Assembly (NCBI RefSeq): GCF_003119115.1
Contig: NZ_CP022367.1
Coordinates: 385,001-449,000, forward strand
Source of the DNA: Azospirillum sp. TSH58
Lineage (GTDB): Bacteria > Pseudomonadota > Alphaproteobacteria > Azospirillales > Azospirillaceae
Direction of reading: 5' to 3'
Length of the DNA stretch: 64,000 bases
A model generated the notes under the pieces. It did not search any database. It had not been told where the DNA came from and saw nothing but the letters and a program-made list of their open reading frames with translations. Both the position numbers and the translations under genes were made by a program. Shown piece after piece: positions 43,551-61,990 of the stretch (within the stretch, counting starts at the first letter, position 1; each line of letters starts with the position of its first letter).

Positions 43551-46500
43551 ATGACCCGCCTGATCCTGCGCAACCCGCTGGCCGCCTTGGTGTCGGTCCT
43601 GATCCTGTGCCTGCTGGGCGCGGTGTCGGTCTTCCGCATTCCGGTGCAGATGATCCCCGACATCAGCCCGCGCCGGATCATGGTGGAAACCAACTGGCCC
43701 GGCGCCACCCCGCAGGACGTCGAGCAGGAGATCCTGATCGAGCAGGAGAAATACCTGCGCGCCATCCCCGGCCTCGTCCGCCTGTCCTCCAGCGCCGAGT
43801 TCGGCAGCGGTCAGGTGGAGCTGGAATTCCCCTCCGGCACCTCCATCGACGAGGCGCTGATCCACATCGACAACGCGCTGTCCCAGGTCACCGACTATCC
43901 GGAGACGGTGGACCGCCCGCGCATCGTCGCCGAATCCGCGACGGCGGAGCCCTTCCTGTTCTTCGGAGTCGAGCGGCTGGACGGCTCCACCGACGCGGAC
44001 TCCATCCAGCGCGAGACCAACTGGATCGAAAACGTCCTGCGCCCCCGGCTGGAGCGGGTCGCCGGCGTGGCCAAGGCCGAGGTGATCGGCGGGGCCGCGC
44101 AGGAGATCCACATCCTGCTCGACCCGCTGAAGCTGTCCGCCCGCAACCTGAATGTGGGGACGGTGCGCGACGCCGTCCGGGCACGCAACCGCGACGTCTC
44201 CGGCGGCGACCGCGACTTCGGCAAGCGCCGCTATTTCCTGCGCACCATCGGGCGCTTCGCCGACCTGGAGGATCTGGCCGACCTGATCGTCGCGCGCGAG
44301 AACGGCACGGCCATCCGCCTGCGCGACGTCGGGTCGGTGACCATGGCGACCCAGGAGGCGCGCAGCGTCGCCTTCGCCGACGGGCGCCCCACCCTGCTCG
44401 TCACCATCGGCAAGCGGGCCGGCGCCAACGTCATCGCCGTCAAGGACGCGGTGACCGAAGCGGTGGAGGAGCTGAACCGCCACGCCCTGAAGGAGCGCGG
44501 GCTGACCATGCGGCTGCTGTCGGAGGACGTGCGCTACATGGAACGGTCCATCGACAACGTGCTGAGCAACCTGATCGCCGGCAGCGTCCTGGCCGCGGTG
44601 GTGCTTCTGCTGTTCCTGCGCTCCATCCCGGCGACCGCGGCGGCGGCGGCGAGCATGCCGGTCTGCACGCTGGCGACCCTGCTGGTCCTGGCGGCGGCCG
44701 GGCGCAGCATCAACGTGATCTCGCTGTCCGGCGTCGCCTTCGCCATCGGCATGACGCTGGACAACAGCGTGGTCGCGCTGGACGCCATCGCGCGCCACCT
44801 GCGCATGGGCAAGCCGAAGGCCGCCGCGACCGAGGACGGCATCGCCGAGGTGTGGCCGGCGATCCTGTCCTCCACCCTCACCACCGTCCTGGTCTTCCTG
44901 CCAGTGCTGTTCATCACGGCGGAGGCCGGGCAGCTCTATTCCGACATCGCCATCGCCATCACCGGCGCCGTCGTCATGTCCATGGCCGCCGCCCTCGTCC
45001 TGGTTCCCGTCGTCGCGGGGCGCTGGTCGGTGGCGTCCGCCGCCCCCTCGCACGGGCCGGCAAGAGAGGGCGCGTTGGGTGTGGCGGTGCGCTGGATGCT
45101 GCGCAGCGCCCGGCGGGAACTGGCGATCCTCGCCGCTTCCGCCGCGGCCATGGTGGCCGTCATGCTGTACATGGTGCCGCCCGCCGAATATCTGCCGGAA
45201 GGCGAGGAGGCGACCGTCTTCAGCTTCATGGCCGCCCCGCCCGGCTACAGCATGGAGTCGATGCAGGAGGTCTGGCGGCAGATCGACCCGCTGCTGAGCC
45301 GTCAGGTGGGCGCCGCGCAGGCGGACGCCGAGACCGGCATCCCGCCGCTGCGCGTCAATCTGAGCTTCATGCGGCCCGGCTTCATCCGCTTCGTGACGGA
45401 GCCGCTGAACCCCGCCGACACCGACGCGCTGATCGCCAACGTCACCAAGCGGATGCGGGCGATCCCCGGCATGCGCGGCTTCGCCGCGCGCGGGTCGATC
45501 TTCTCCGGCAACAGCGGCGGCGCCCGCGCCATCCGGCTGGAGCTGAGCGGCGGCGACCTGACCACGCTCTACGCGACGGCGCTGGCGGTGCTCGACCGCG
45601 CGGGCGACCTGTTCCCGGATGGGCAGGTGAACAGCGATCCCTCCCCGCCCACACTGGCGATGTCGCAGCCCTTCCTGGAACTGCACCCGAACTGGGAGCG
45701 CGCGGGCGAGATGGGCATCGGGCTGGCCGAGCTGGGCTACACGCTGCGCGCCTATTCGGACGGCGCCTTCGCCGACGAGTATCTCCTGAACGACGAGACG
45801 CTGGACATCTATCTGCGGGTGGCCGGGGGCCTTGGCCGCGACCGCCAGAGCTTCGCCGATCTGGTGCTCCACACCGGCCGCGGCGCCCCGGTTCCGCTGT
45901 CCAGCCTTGCCGAACTGCGGGAAACCGTGGGCTCTTCCAGCATCGCGCGGATCGACGGGTTCCGGACGGTCACCCTGACCATCATCCCGCCGCGGTCGGT
46001 GGCGCTGGAATCCGGCATCGCCGCGGTGCGGACCGATCTGGTGGACCGGCTGCGCGCCGAGGGCGTGATCCCCGATGGGATGAGCGCCCGCATCACCGGG
46101 GCCGGCGGGTCGCTGGACGAGCTGCGCTCCGCCCTGGCCGGCGGCTTCCTGCTGGCGCTCGCCATCACCTATCTGGTTCTGGTCGCCGTCTTCTCGCACT
46201 GGGGCTATCCGCTGATCATCATGGCGGTGGTGCCCACGGGGATCGGCGGCGGGCTGGTCGGGCTGTGGCTCTACAACCTCGCCGCCGGCCTGCCGGGAGG
46301 CTTCGGCCCGCCGCAGCCCTTCGACGTGCTGACCATGATGGGGTTCCTGGTGCTGGTCGGGACGGTGGTGAACAACCCCATCCTGATCGTGGAGCAGGCC
46401 GCCGTGAACCGCCGGACGCACGGCATGTCCGGAGCGGAGGCCATCGCCGACGCCTTGCAGAGCCGGCTTCGCCCCATCCTGATCACCACGGTGACGACCG

Positions 46501-46706
46501 TCGCCGGCCTGATTCCGATGGTCGCGGTGTCCAGCGCCGGGACGGAACTGTACCGCGGGCTGGGGCTGGTCGTGCTGTGCGGCCTGCTGATCTCCAGCCT
46601 GGTGACGGCGACGGTCCTGCCCGTGGTGCTGTCGCTGGTCTTCCGCCTGTCCGACCGGCTGGGCGCCATGGCGCACGACCGGAGGGTGGCTGAGGCAGGA
46701 GACTGA
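43551..46706 (+). CDS. RND efflux permease (HAE1-type)
   Basis: Proton-driven inner-membrane pump working with the adaptor encoded upstream. The 1051-residue protein has the two-fold repeat of six helices plus large periplasmic domains. It opens RNPLAALVSVLILCLLGAVS and keeps the AVQ-loop-like RIPVQMIPDISPRRI. In TM4 the proton-relay pair reads D404-N405 (GMTLDNSVV) rather than the Asp-Asp of AcrB, a variant common in one HAE1 subgroup. The substrate is unknown; its place between the exporter and entC suggests a link to siderophore secretion. It is separated from the adaptor by copy 4 of the palindrome. Confidence 0.9.
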   Translation: MTRLILRNPLAALVSVLILCLLGAVSVFRIPVQMIPDISPRRIMVETNWPGATPQDVEQEILIEQEKYLRAIPGLVRLSSSAEFGSGQVELEFPSGTSIDEALIHIDNALSQVTDYPETVDRPRIVAESATAEPFLFFGVERLDGSTDADSIQRETNWIENVLRPRLERVAGVAKAEVIGGAAQEIHILLDPLKLSARNLNVGTVRDAVRARNRDVSGGDRDFGKRRYFLRTIGRFADLEDLADLIVARENGTAIRLRDVGSVTMATQEARSVAFADGRPTLLVTIGKRAGANVIAVKDAVTEAVEELNRHALKERGLTMRLLSEDVRYMERSIDNVLSNLIAGSVLAAVVLLLFLRSIPATAAAAASMPVCTLATLLVLAAAGRSINVISLSGVAFAIGMTLDNSVVALDAIARHLRMGKPKAAATEDGIAEVWPAILSSTLTTVLVFLPVLFITAEAGQLYSDIAIAITGAVVMSMAAALVLVPVVAGRWSVASAAPSHGPAREGALGVAVRWMLRSARRELAILAASAAAMVAVMLYMVPPAEYLPEGEEATVFSFMAAPPGYSMESMQEVWRQIDPLLSRQVGAAQADAETGIPPLRVNLSFMRPGFIRFVTEPLNPADTDALIANVTKRMRAIPGMRGFAARGSIFSGNSGGARAIRLELSGGDLTTLYATALAVLDRAGDLFPDGQVNSDPSPPTLAMSQPFLELHPNWERAGEMGIGLAELGYTLRAYSDGAFADEYLLNDETLDIYLRVAGGLGRDRQSFADLVLHTGRGAPVPLSSLAELRETVGSSSIARIDGFRTVTLTIIPPRSVALESGIAAVRTDLVDRLRAEGVIPDGMSARITGAGGSLDELRSALAGGFLLALAITYLVLVAVFSHWGYPLIIMAVVPTGIGGGLVGLWLYNLAAGLPGGFGPPQPFDVLTMMGFLVLVGTVVNNPILIVEQAAVNRRTHGMSGAEAIADALQSRLRPILITTVTTVAGLIPMVAVSSAGTELYRGLGLVVLCGLLISSLVTATVLPVVLSLVFRLSDRLGAMAHDRRVAEAGD

Positions 46707-46776
46707 GTCCGAATGCGAGAGAAACATATTCTGTAATGCAAAAAATACTTGCGCGACTTTGGGCATAACCCTATAC

Positions 46777-46797
46777 TGCGAATGAGAATCATTCGCA
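46777..46797. promoter_or_regulatory. Fur-type iron box 3, upstream of entC
   Basis: A perfect inverted repeat, TGCGAATGA-N3-TCATTCGCA, containing the classical AATGA/TCATT Fur core. A further half-like TATATGCGAA follows. It lies within the 232-bp gap before entC, about 142 bp upstream of the chosen start, and should control the entCEBA-mbtH-NRPS-esterase operon in response to iron. Confidence 0.85.
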
Positions 46798-46938
46798 TAT
46801 ATGCGAACGCGATCCGCGGTCCCGGCAGAAGGCCGGCGGCGATTCCCGTGCCCGCCTGGGACCATCGACGGCGCGTTTTTTTCCGAACATGTCAACGTCG
46901 TCCGCGCTGGCGGATGGACAGTGGAGGCTTGTGTTTCC

Positions 46939-48140
46939 ATGGACGTTCTACCCCTGCCCGCCGGGGAGCGGCCGCTTGGCGGCCGTTCCGACCCGGATTT
47001 CGCCTTCGCCTCGCGCGGCCGCGTCCTCAAAGCCTACGGCGTGGATGAGCGGCTGGACGTCGCCCTCGACGACCGCAGCTTCGCCGACGGCCGGTGGGAG
47101 GAGGCGCTGGACCGCGCCTTCCGCCGCCGCAAGGCCCAGGGGGACGAGAATCCCATCCTGGTCGGCGCCGTCCCCTTCGACGGACGCCAGCACGCCCGCC
47201 TGTTCATCCCCGAACGTTGCGATTACGAGGATGCGGGCCGCATGGCCGCCGACCCCGACCCCGTCGCGCTGAAGGCCATCGAGGAGACGGTGGGGCGCGG
47301 CGCCTTCGAAGCGGCGGTGGCCCAGGCCATCGGTTTGTTCCGCGACACGCCTTTGAAGAAGGTCGTGCTGTCGCGGCCGCTCGATGTCGAGGCGCGCGAA
47401 GCTTTTGCGCCGGGCCGCCTGCTGCGCGCCTTGCTGCGGCAGAATCCCGGAGCTTACGTCTTCACGGCCCCGGTCGCCTATGGGCAGACGCTGGTGGGGG
47501 CGAGCCCGGAACTGCTGATCCGCAAGACCGGACGGACCGTGGTCAGCAACCCTCTGGCCGGCTCCGCCCCGCGCAGCCCGTCCGCCGAGGTGGAGCGCCA
47601 GCGCACCGCAGCCCTGCTCGCCTCGGCAAAGGACCGGACGGAACACCGTTACGTCGTCGATGCCGTGCGCGCAGCGCTCGCCGGCCATTGCAGCCCGTTG
47701 TCCGTGCCGGACGCCCCCAGCGTGATCCGCACGCCGACCATGCTGCATCTGTCCACCGAATTGACCGGCGAACTGATCGATCCCGCGGTGTCGTCGCTGC
47801 GGCTGGCCCACGCCCTGCACCCGACGCCGGCGATCTGCGGCACGCCGACCGACCTCGCCCGCGACACCATCGCGCGGCTGGAGAGCTACGCCCGCAACTG
47901 GTACAGCGGCATGGTCGGCTGGATGGACAGCCGCGGCAACGGCGAATGGGCGCTGTCCATCCGCTGCGGGCTGGTCCAGGGCCGGCATCTGCGCCTCTAC
48001 GCCGGGGCCGGCGTCGTCGCCGAGTCCGACCCGGCGGCGGAGTGGGAGGAAACGGCGGCGAAGCTGACCACCATGCTGAACCTGTTCGGCGTCGCGTCCG
48101 CCCAGCCCTCCAACACCGACCTTCCGGTGGAGCTGGCGTC

Positions 48141-48144
<4 letters not shown>
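46939..48144 (+). CDS. entC: Isochorismate synthase (EntC/DhbC)
   Basis: Converts chorismate to isochorismate, the first step to 2,3-dihydroxybenzoate. The ATG at 46939 was chosen because GGAGG lies upstream and the 401-residue product matches the usual length; the open frame runs further 5' without family similarity. Conserved chorismate-enzyme blocks: KKVVLSRPLDVEA, YGQTLVGASPELLIRK, NPLAGSAPRS, the HRYVVDAVRAAL segment, LRLAHALHPTPAICGTP and ALSIRCGLVQGRHLRLYAGA. First gene below Fur box 3; its stop overlaps entE as GTGA. Confidence 0.95.
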
Positions 48145-49774
<1,630 letters not shown>

Positions 49775-49778
<4 letters not shown>

Positions 49779-50650
49779 CCATCCGATCCATCGCCCCCTA
49801 CGCCCTGCCCACCGCCGCGGACCTGCCGCAGGACAAGGTGTCCTGGAGCGTCGACCCCGCCCGCGCGGTGCTGCTGATCCACGACATGCAGGACTATTTC
49901 GTCGGCTTCTACGGCGCGGCCAACCCGGCCATCGTCAGTTGCATCGACCGGATCGTCCGGCTGAAGCGCCATCTGAAGGCGCTCGGCGTGCCGGTCGTCT
50001 ACACGGCCCAGCCGCCGGTGCAGTCCGACGCCGACCGCGGCCTGCTGAACGACCTGTGGGGGCCGGGCCTGACGGCCAAGCCGGACCTCGCGGGCATCGT
50101 CGCCCCGCTGGCCCCGGACGCCGACGACCGGGTGCTGACCAAATGGCGCTACAGCGCCTTCTTCCGCGCGCCGCTGGCCGAAATGATGGCGGAGGCGGGG
50201 CGCGACCAGCTGCTGATCTGCGGGATCTACGCGCACATCGGCGTGATGCAGACGGCGCTGGACGCCTTCATGCGCGGCATCGAGCCCTTCCTGGTCGCCG
50301 ACGCCATCGCCGACTTCTCGCGGGAGGATCACATGATGGCGCTGCGCTACGTCGCGCGCAACGCCGGGCGGACGATCCATTCCGACAGCGTGCTGGCCGC
50401 CCCCGCGGCGGTGCTGAGCAAGGAGGGGCTGCGGCGCATCCTGCTGGCCTCGCTCGACGAAGCGCCGGGGGACGACGACAACCTGATGGATTTCGGTCTG
50501 GACTCCATTGCGGTGATGCAGGTGGTGGACCGCTGGAAAGCCGCGGGCGTCGAGGTCGGCTTCGCCGAACTGGCCGCGCAGCCGAGCATCAACGGCTGGT
50601 GGGCGCTGATCGAGCCCCGGCTGGCCGCTTCCGGGCGTGTCGCGGCATGA
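49775..50650 (+). CDS. entB: Isochorismatase with aryl carrier domain (EntB)
   Basis: Bifunctional: the N-terminal domain hydrolyses isochorismate to 2,3-dihydro-2,3-dihydroxybenzoate, and the C-terminal aryl carrier domain holds DHB for the NRPS. The 291-residue product shows LLIHDMQDYFVGFYG, the TKWRYSAFFRAPLAEMM segment and GIYAHIGVMQTALDAFMRGI in the isochorismatase part. The phosphopantetheine site is DFGLDSIAVM, with Ser244. Both stop-start junctions overlap by four bases. The phosphopantetheinyl transferase (EntD/Sfp) needed to activate Ser244 is not in the window. Confidence 0.96.
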
Positions 50651-51402
50651 CGGACTTCGCTGGCCGGACCGTCTGGGTGACCGGCGCCGGGCAGGGGATC
50701 GGGCGGGCGGTGGCCGACCTGTTCCACGCCCGCGGCTCCATCGTCGTCGCCTTCGACCGCCACTGGCACGACGGCGGGGAGCGGCCCTACCGCGCCGTGA
50801 CGCTGGACATCGCCGACGCCGAGGCGGTCGCCGAAACCTGCCGGGCGCTGTTCGCCGAGGGCACGCGGATCGATGCGCTGGCCAACGTCGCGGGAATCCT
50901 GCGCATGGGGCCGGTGGAGGACACGACCGACGCCGACTGGCGCGACAGCTTCGCCGTCAACGTCGCCGGTCCCTTCCACATGATGCGGGCGGTGATTCCG
51001 GCTTTCAAAAGCGGCGGAAACGGCGGCGCCATCGTCAGCGTCTCGTCCAACGCGGCCCATGTGCCGCGGATCGGCATGGCCGCCTACGGCGCGTCGAAGG
51101 CCGCGCTGACCAGCCTGACCATGACGGTGGGGCTGGAACTGGCGCCCTACGGCGTGCGCTGCAACGTCGTCTCCCCCGGCTCCACCGACACGCCGATGCA
51201 GCGCGCGCTGTGGAGCGGACCGGACGGGGCGGCGAAGACCATCCAGGGCAACCCCGGCCAGCACAAGCTCGGCATCCCGCTCGGCAAGCTCGCCACGCCG
51301 CGCGACGTGGCGGAGACGGTCGTCTTCCTCGCCTCCCCCGCCGCCGGCCACATCACCCTGGCCGACCTGCTGGTGGACGGCGGGGCGACGCTGGGGCGCT
51401 AG
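50647..51402 (+). CDS. entA: 2,3-dihydro-2,3-dihydroxybenzoate dehydrogenase (EntA)
   Basis: NAD-dependent short-chain dehydrogenase that completes 2,3-dihydroxybenzoate. The 251-residue product has the Rossmann TGAGQGIGRAV (about 11-21), the NVAG motif (NVAGILRMG), the catalytic Ser in SVSSNAAHVPRIGMAAYGAS with Tyr-x-x-x-Lys (YGASK), and RCNVVSPGSTDTPMQ. The IGMAAYGASKAAL context matches EntA/DhbA. Its start overlaps the entB stop; mbtH follows 25 bp later. Confidence 0.95.
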   Translation: MTDFAGRTVWVTGAGQGIGRAVADLFHARGSIVVAFDRHWHDGGERPYRAVTLDIADAEAVAETCRALFAEGTRIDALANVAGILRMGPVEDTTDADWRDSFAVNVAGPFHMMRAVIPAFKSGGNGGAIVSVSSNAAHVPRIGMAAYGASKAALTSLTMTVGLELAPYGVRCNVVSPGSTDTPMQRALWSGPDGAAKTIQGNPGQHKLGIPLGKLATPRDVAETVVFLASPAAGHITLADLLVDGGATLGR

Positions 51403-51427
51403 CCTTTTCATTTCAGGGACACCCCCG

Positions 51428-51634
51428 ATGACCAACGACCAGTATGTGAATCCCTTCGACGACGAGCGCCACGACTTCCTGGCGTTGGCGAACGATGCCG
51501 GCCAGTTCAGCCTGTGGCCGTGCTTCGCCGCGGTGCCGGAGGGCTGGACCGCCGTCTTCGGCCCCGCCGGGCGCGCTGCCTGCCTCGACCACATCGAGGC
51601 CGCCTGGACCGACCTCACCCCCGCCGCCGCCTGA
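51428..51634 (+). CDS. mbtH: MbtH-like protein, NRPS adenylation-domain partner
   Basis: MbtH-like proteins bind A domains and are often needed for their solubility or activity. The 68-residue product has the family pattern NPFDDERHDFLALAND, QFSLWPCFAAVPEGW and HIEAAWTDLTP with the conserved Trp residues. An AGGGACACCCCCG stretch precedes the ATG. It lies between entA and the NRPS, as ybdZ does next to entF in E. coli. Confidence 0.93.
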   Translation: MTNDQYVNPFDDERHDFLALANDAGQFSLWPCFAAVPEGWTAVFGPAGRAACLDHIEAAWTDLTPAAA

Positions 51635-51642
51635 GCTGCATA

Positions 51643-51668
51643 GCCCTCTCCCCAGAAAGGAGAGGGGA
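51643..51668. repeat. Dispersed intergenic palindrome, copy 5 (single hairpin unit)
   Basis: Only one unit is present: CCCTCTCCCC-AGAAA-GGAGAGGGG. It occupies most of the 62-bp gap between mbtH and the NRPS gene. A possible remnant of a full element or an independent unit. Confidence 0.7.
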
Positions 51669-51696
51669 TTCAACATTCGACATCAAGGACAGGGCC

Positions 51697-58877
<7,181 letters not shown>

Positions 58878-58881
<4 letters not shown>

Positions 58882-60581
58882 GAAAGGCCGGGCGATTGAA
58901 GCGTCTGACACTCGTGGGACTGGTGATGATGGTTCTGAACGCCTGCGCGGGGGTGCCGTACGGCTCCCCGCTGGTCCTTGACGGTCCCGTGTCCGGCACG
59001 GAGAGCGGCGGCGTCCATGCCCTGGACCTCGACGACGGCGACTATGTCGAAGGTGTGCTCGATTCGGGAACGGACGCGGCGGAGCTGCGGCTGATCGACC
59101 AGGAGGGACGCCCCGTCCGGCTTCTGCTGAACGGAACGGCGGGGCGGGAAGCCTTCCGGTTCGTCGCCGGGCCCGGCATGGCGGCGCTGCGGGTCACGCT
59201 GCGCGGGACCGGCGGCTATCGGCTGGCGCTGACCCGCCGCATCGCCGTGGCGGACCAGCATCCCGTCCTTCAGGGGCATCTGAGCCCGACCATCGCCGCC
59301 CTGGCGGAAACGGTGAAGCGCGGCGGCGGGACCGATGCCTTCTGGCGGGACATCGCCCGGCGCGGCACGCCGTTGGTGGAACCTTTGAAGGACGCGTCGG
59401 GATCGGACCGGGTCATAATGACCTTCCTGGCGCGGGGGGCCCGCCACAACGTGCGCCTGCTCGGGGGGCCGACCTCCAACCATGAAAACCTCGAACGGCT
59501 CGGCGGCAGCGACGTCTGGTACAAGAGCTTCACCGTCTCCGCCTCCACCCGCCTGTCCTACCAGATCGCGCCGGACGTGCCGAACTTCCCCGGAACCTGC
59601 CGCGAATGCCGGATGGCGATCCTGGCGCGGCTTCAGGCCGATCCGCTGAACCATCGCCCCTGGCCACCCGACGCGCCCGATGCCTACAATCAGGTCTCCC
59701 TGGTGGAGTTGCCCGGCGCCCCGCCCCAACCCGGCCTGGAAGGCGGCTGGGCCGAACCGGCGGGCCGGCTCGTCGCCGAACGTTTCACCAGCGGCATCCT
59801 CGGCAACACGCGGGACGTCGCGGTCTATGCGCCGCCCGGCACCGATCCGGCGGCCAAGGACACGATCCTGCTGCTGCTGTTCGACGGGCCGGACTATCTC
59901 GGTCGGCGCGCGCCGGTTCCAACCATGCTCGACCGGCTGACCGGCGACGGCCGCCTGCCGCCGACCGTCGCCGTCTTCATCGCCAACCCCACCGCCGAGG
60001 CGCGGGAACGCGAATTGCCGGCCAATCCCGCTTTCGCGGCGATGCTCGCCGACGAGCTTCTTCCCTGGCTGAGGGAGCGGGCGGGCATCCGGTCCCGGCC
60101 CGACCGCACCGTTCTGGCCGGGTCCAGTTACGGCGGGCTGGCGGCGGTGTCCGCGGCGCTGGCCCATCCGGACCGGTTCGGAAACGCGCTGTCCATGTCC
60201 GGCTCCTTCTGGTGGCATCCGGCCGAGGCGCCGCCGGACCGCCCGGAGCATATGGCCTCTCTGGTGGCGTCGCGCGATCGCCGCCCGGTGCGTTTCTTCC
60301 TCAGCGCGGGCTTGTTCGAAACCGGTGGCGACGGTGAGATCGGCATCCTCGAAAGCTCCCGCCATCTGCGGGACGTGCTGGAAGCCAAGGGCTACGCCGT
60401 TGCGTACCGCGACTACGCCGCCGGGCACGACGGGTTCGCCTGGCGCGGCGCGCTGGGCGACGGTTTGCTGGCCTTGTTCGGGCGCCGAACCGGATTCCAC
60501 CAAGCCGACGACGATGCCGTCCCTTGCCACGGTCTCTCTTGCCCCGGTCTCACGCCGATCAGAAGCGGAACCCGCGGTTGA
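58878..60581 (+). CDS. Fes-like ferric-siderophore esterase, predicted lipoprotein
   Basis: Alpha/beta-hydrolase of the enterochelin-esterase family, expected to cleave the serine ester backbone to release iron. The ATG overlaps the NRPS stop. Unlike cytoplasmic Fes, residues 1-23 form a lipoprotein signal with lipobox LNAC (Cys23), so the enzyme should be tethered outside the cytoplasm. An N-terminal beta domain (about 30-290) includes FWRDIARRGTPLVEPL, and the esterase domain follows. The nucleophile is Ser417 in GSSYGG; the probable catalytic His is 517 in AAGHDGFAW. The length is 567 residues. The 3' end overlaps the convergent chrR gene by 23 bp. Confidence 0.9.
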
Positions 60582-61215
60582 GCAGCCAGCCGAGCGGCCC
60601 GGTGAACACCAGGGGCTGGTCCTGCACCAGCAGGCACAGGCACTCCCCCTCCGCATCGGCCACGGCGTGGTGCGGCGAGCCGGTCTCATAGGACGCCACG
60701 TCGCCGACGCGGTAAGCCCCGAACTCGTCGGAGAAGCCGCCCTTCATCACCAGCAGCATCTCGCTGTCGGTGTGGCGGTGGGCCGGAACCCGCGCTCCCG
60801 GGGCCATGCGCAGCAGGCAGGCCGAGGCCGTTCCGGCGCTGACGGCCCAGGCGGACAGATGGACGCCGGGAACGACGCGCACCCACTCCAGCGCGTCCGG
60901 TTCCGCACCGATGGCGCGGCGCAGCGGACCGGGGAACAGGCTCTTTCCGGCCGGGACGGCGACGGGCGGCGGCGGAGGGGCGCCCGCATCGCCCAGCCGG
61001 GTCATCAGGGTACCGAACAGGGTGTCGGACACCGGCTCGGGCGGCAGATCCGCCAGCAGGACGCCGCCGCAGGTCTCCAGCTCGGCGACCTGCGCCCGGC
61101 AGTCCGGACAGTAGGCGAGGTGGGCGGCGACCAGCAGCGACTGCACCGCGCGCAGGCTGCCGGCGGCGTAATCGAGAAGCAGTTCGGGGGCGGGATGATG
61201 GGCCGGCACGGTCAT
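60559..61215 (-). CDS. chrR: ChrR-type zinc anti-sigma factor with cupin domain
   Basis: Inhibits its cognate ECF sigma factor until stress (singlet oxygen and related signals in Rhodobacter) releases it. The 218-residue protein has an N-terminal zinc anti-sigma domain, HxxxCxxC in AAHLAYCPDCRAQVAELE (about 31-48), and a C-terminal cupin with a metal site (ARVPAHRHTDSEMLLVMKGG, about 142-161, then GSPHHAV). The start overlaps the sigma gene stop as ATGA, the typical rpoE-chrR arrangement. Confidence 0.92.
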   Translation of the reverse strand: MTVPAHHPAPELLLDYAAGSLRAVQSLLVAAHLAYCPDCRAQVAELETCGGVLLADLPPEPVSDTLFGTLMTRLGDAGAPPPPPVAVPAGKSLFPGPLRRAIGAEPDALEWVRVVPGVHLSAWAVSAGTASACLLRMAPGARVPAHRHTDSEMLLVMKGGFSDEFGAYRVGDVASYETGSPHHAVADAEGECLCLLVQDQPLVFTGPLGWLLNRGFRF

Positions 61216-61787
61216 GCCCCCTCACCAAACGCCCGGCGCAGGCGGCCGAGGGCCAGCCGCAGGCGCGTCTTCACGGTCCCCAGGGGGATGCCGCGTTCGG
61301 CGGAGATTTCCGTGTGAACCTTGTCCTCGTAGTAGGCGAGCCGCAGCACGTCGGCCTGCTCCGGCGGCAGGTTGCCGATCACCGCGCGCAGGCGGAAGGC
61401 CGTCTCGGCGGCTTCGAACTGGTGGTCGGGCGTCGGCTCCTCCCCACCGTCCGGCGTCAGGTCATCGGGTTGAAGCTCGGGCCGCCGCTCCTGCCGGACG
61501 CGGTCGATCCGGCGGTTGCGGGCGATGGTGTAGATCCAGGTGGAGGCGCTGGCCAACGCCGGGTCGAAGCGGTCCGCCCGCAGCCACACCGCCATCATGA
61601 CGTCCTGGACCAGCTCCTCCGCCGCGCTGCTGTCGGCGCCGAGCCGGCGCATGTAGGCCTTGATCCGCGGCGCGAAATGGTCGAACAGCGCGCGGAAGGC
61701 GGTGGAATCGCGGTTGCGCGCGACGGCAAGCAGAAGTTGCTCATGGTCCGGCATGTTCGGGTCGTTCGAATCGGCCTTCGGCAGCAT
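61212..61787 (-). CDS. rpoE: ECF RNA polymerase sigma factor (RpoE/ChrR group)
   Basis: Group IV sigma factor, partner of the ChrR protein. From 61787 the product is 191 residues; a start at 61754 is a reasonable alternative, and neither has a clear ribosome-binding site. Region 2 is at about 30-90 (FRALFDHFAPRIKAYMRR, VQDVMMAVWLRADRFDP, STWIYTIARNRRIDRVR). Region 4 is at about 130-185 (LPPEQADVLRLAYYEDKVHT, GTVKTRLRLALGRLRR). Upstream, TGATCC at 61871-61876 on the minus strand matches the Rhodobacter RpoE -35 element, but I see no convincing -10, so autoregulation is only suggested. Confidence 0.93.
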   Translation of the reverse strand: MLPKADSNDPNMPDHEQLLLAVARNRDSTAFRALFDHFAPRIKAYMRRLGADSSAAEELVQDVMMAVWLRADRFDPALASASTWIYTIARNRRIDRVRQERRPELQPDDLTPDGGEEPTPDHQFEAAETAFRLRAVIGNLPPEQADVLRLAYYEDKVHTEISAERGIPLGTVKTRLRLALGRLRRAFGEGA

Positions 61788-61990
61788 GCCAGTGGGAAGT
61801 CTTCGGTCGGTCAAGGTCGTACCGCACCATACAACAGCGTGCCCCCCGGCACACGGCGTAATTCGGCATAGGATCACCGTCGTGCGTATGGGCGGCGCAT
61901 CCCCCAACTGGATTCCCTGGTATGGTGCCCCCACTTGATGCTAGGTCCGCGAAGCCCTCCACCAAGCTCCCCACCAAGAAGGAAGAAGGC

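Noticed and set aside
43551..46706. Loss of the second proton-relay Asp in the RND permease as a sign of inactivation
   Set aside because: Asp-Asn at this position (LDNSVV) is common in a functional subgroup of HAE1 pumps, so it does not indicate a dead pump.
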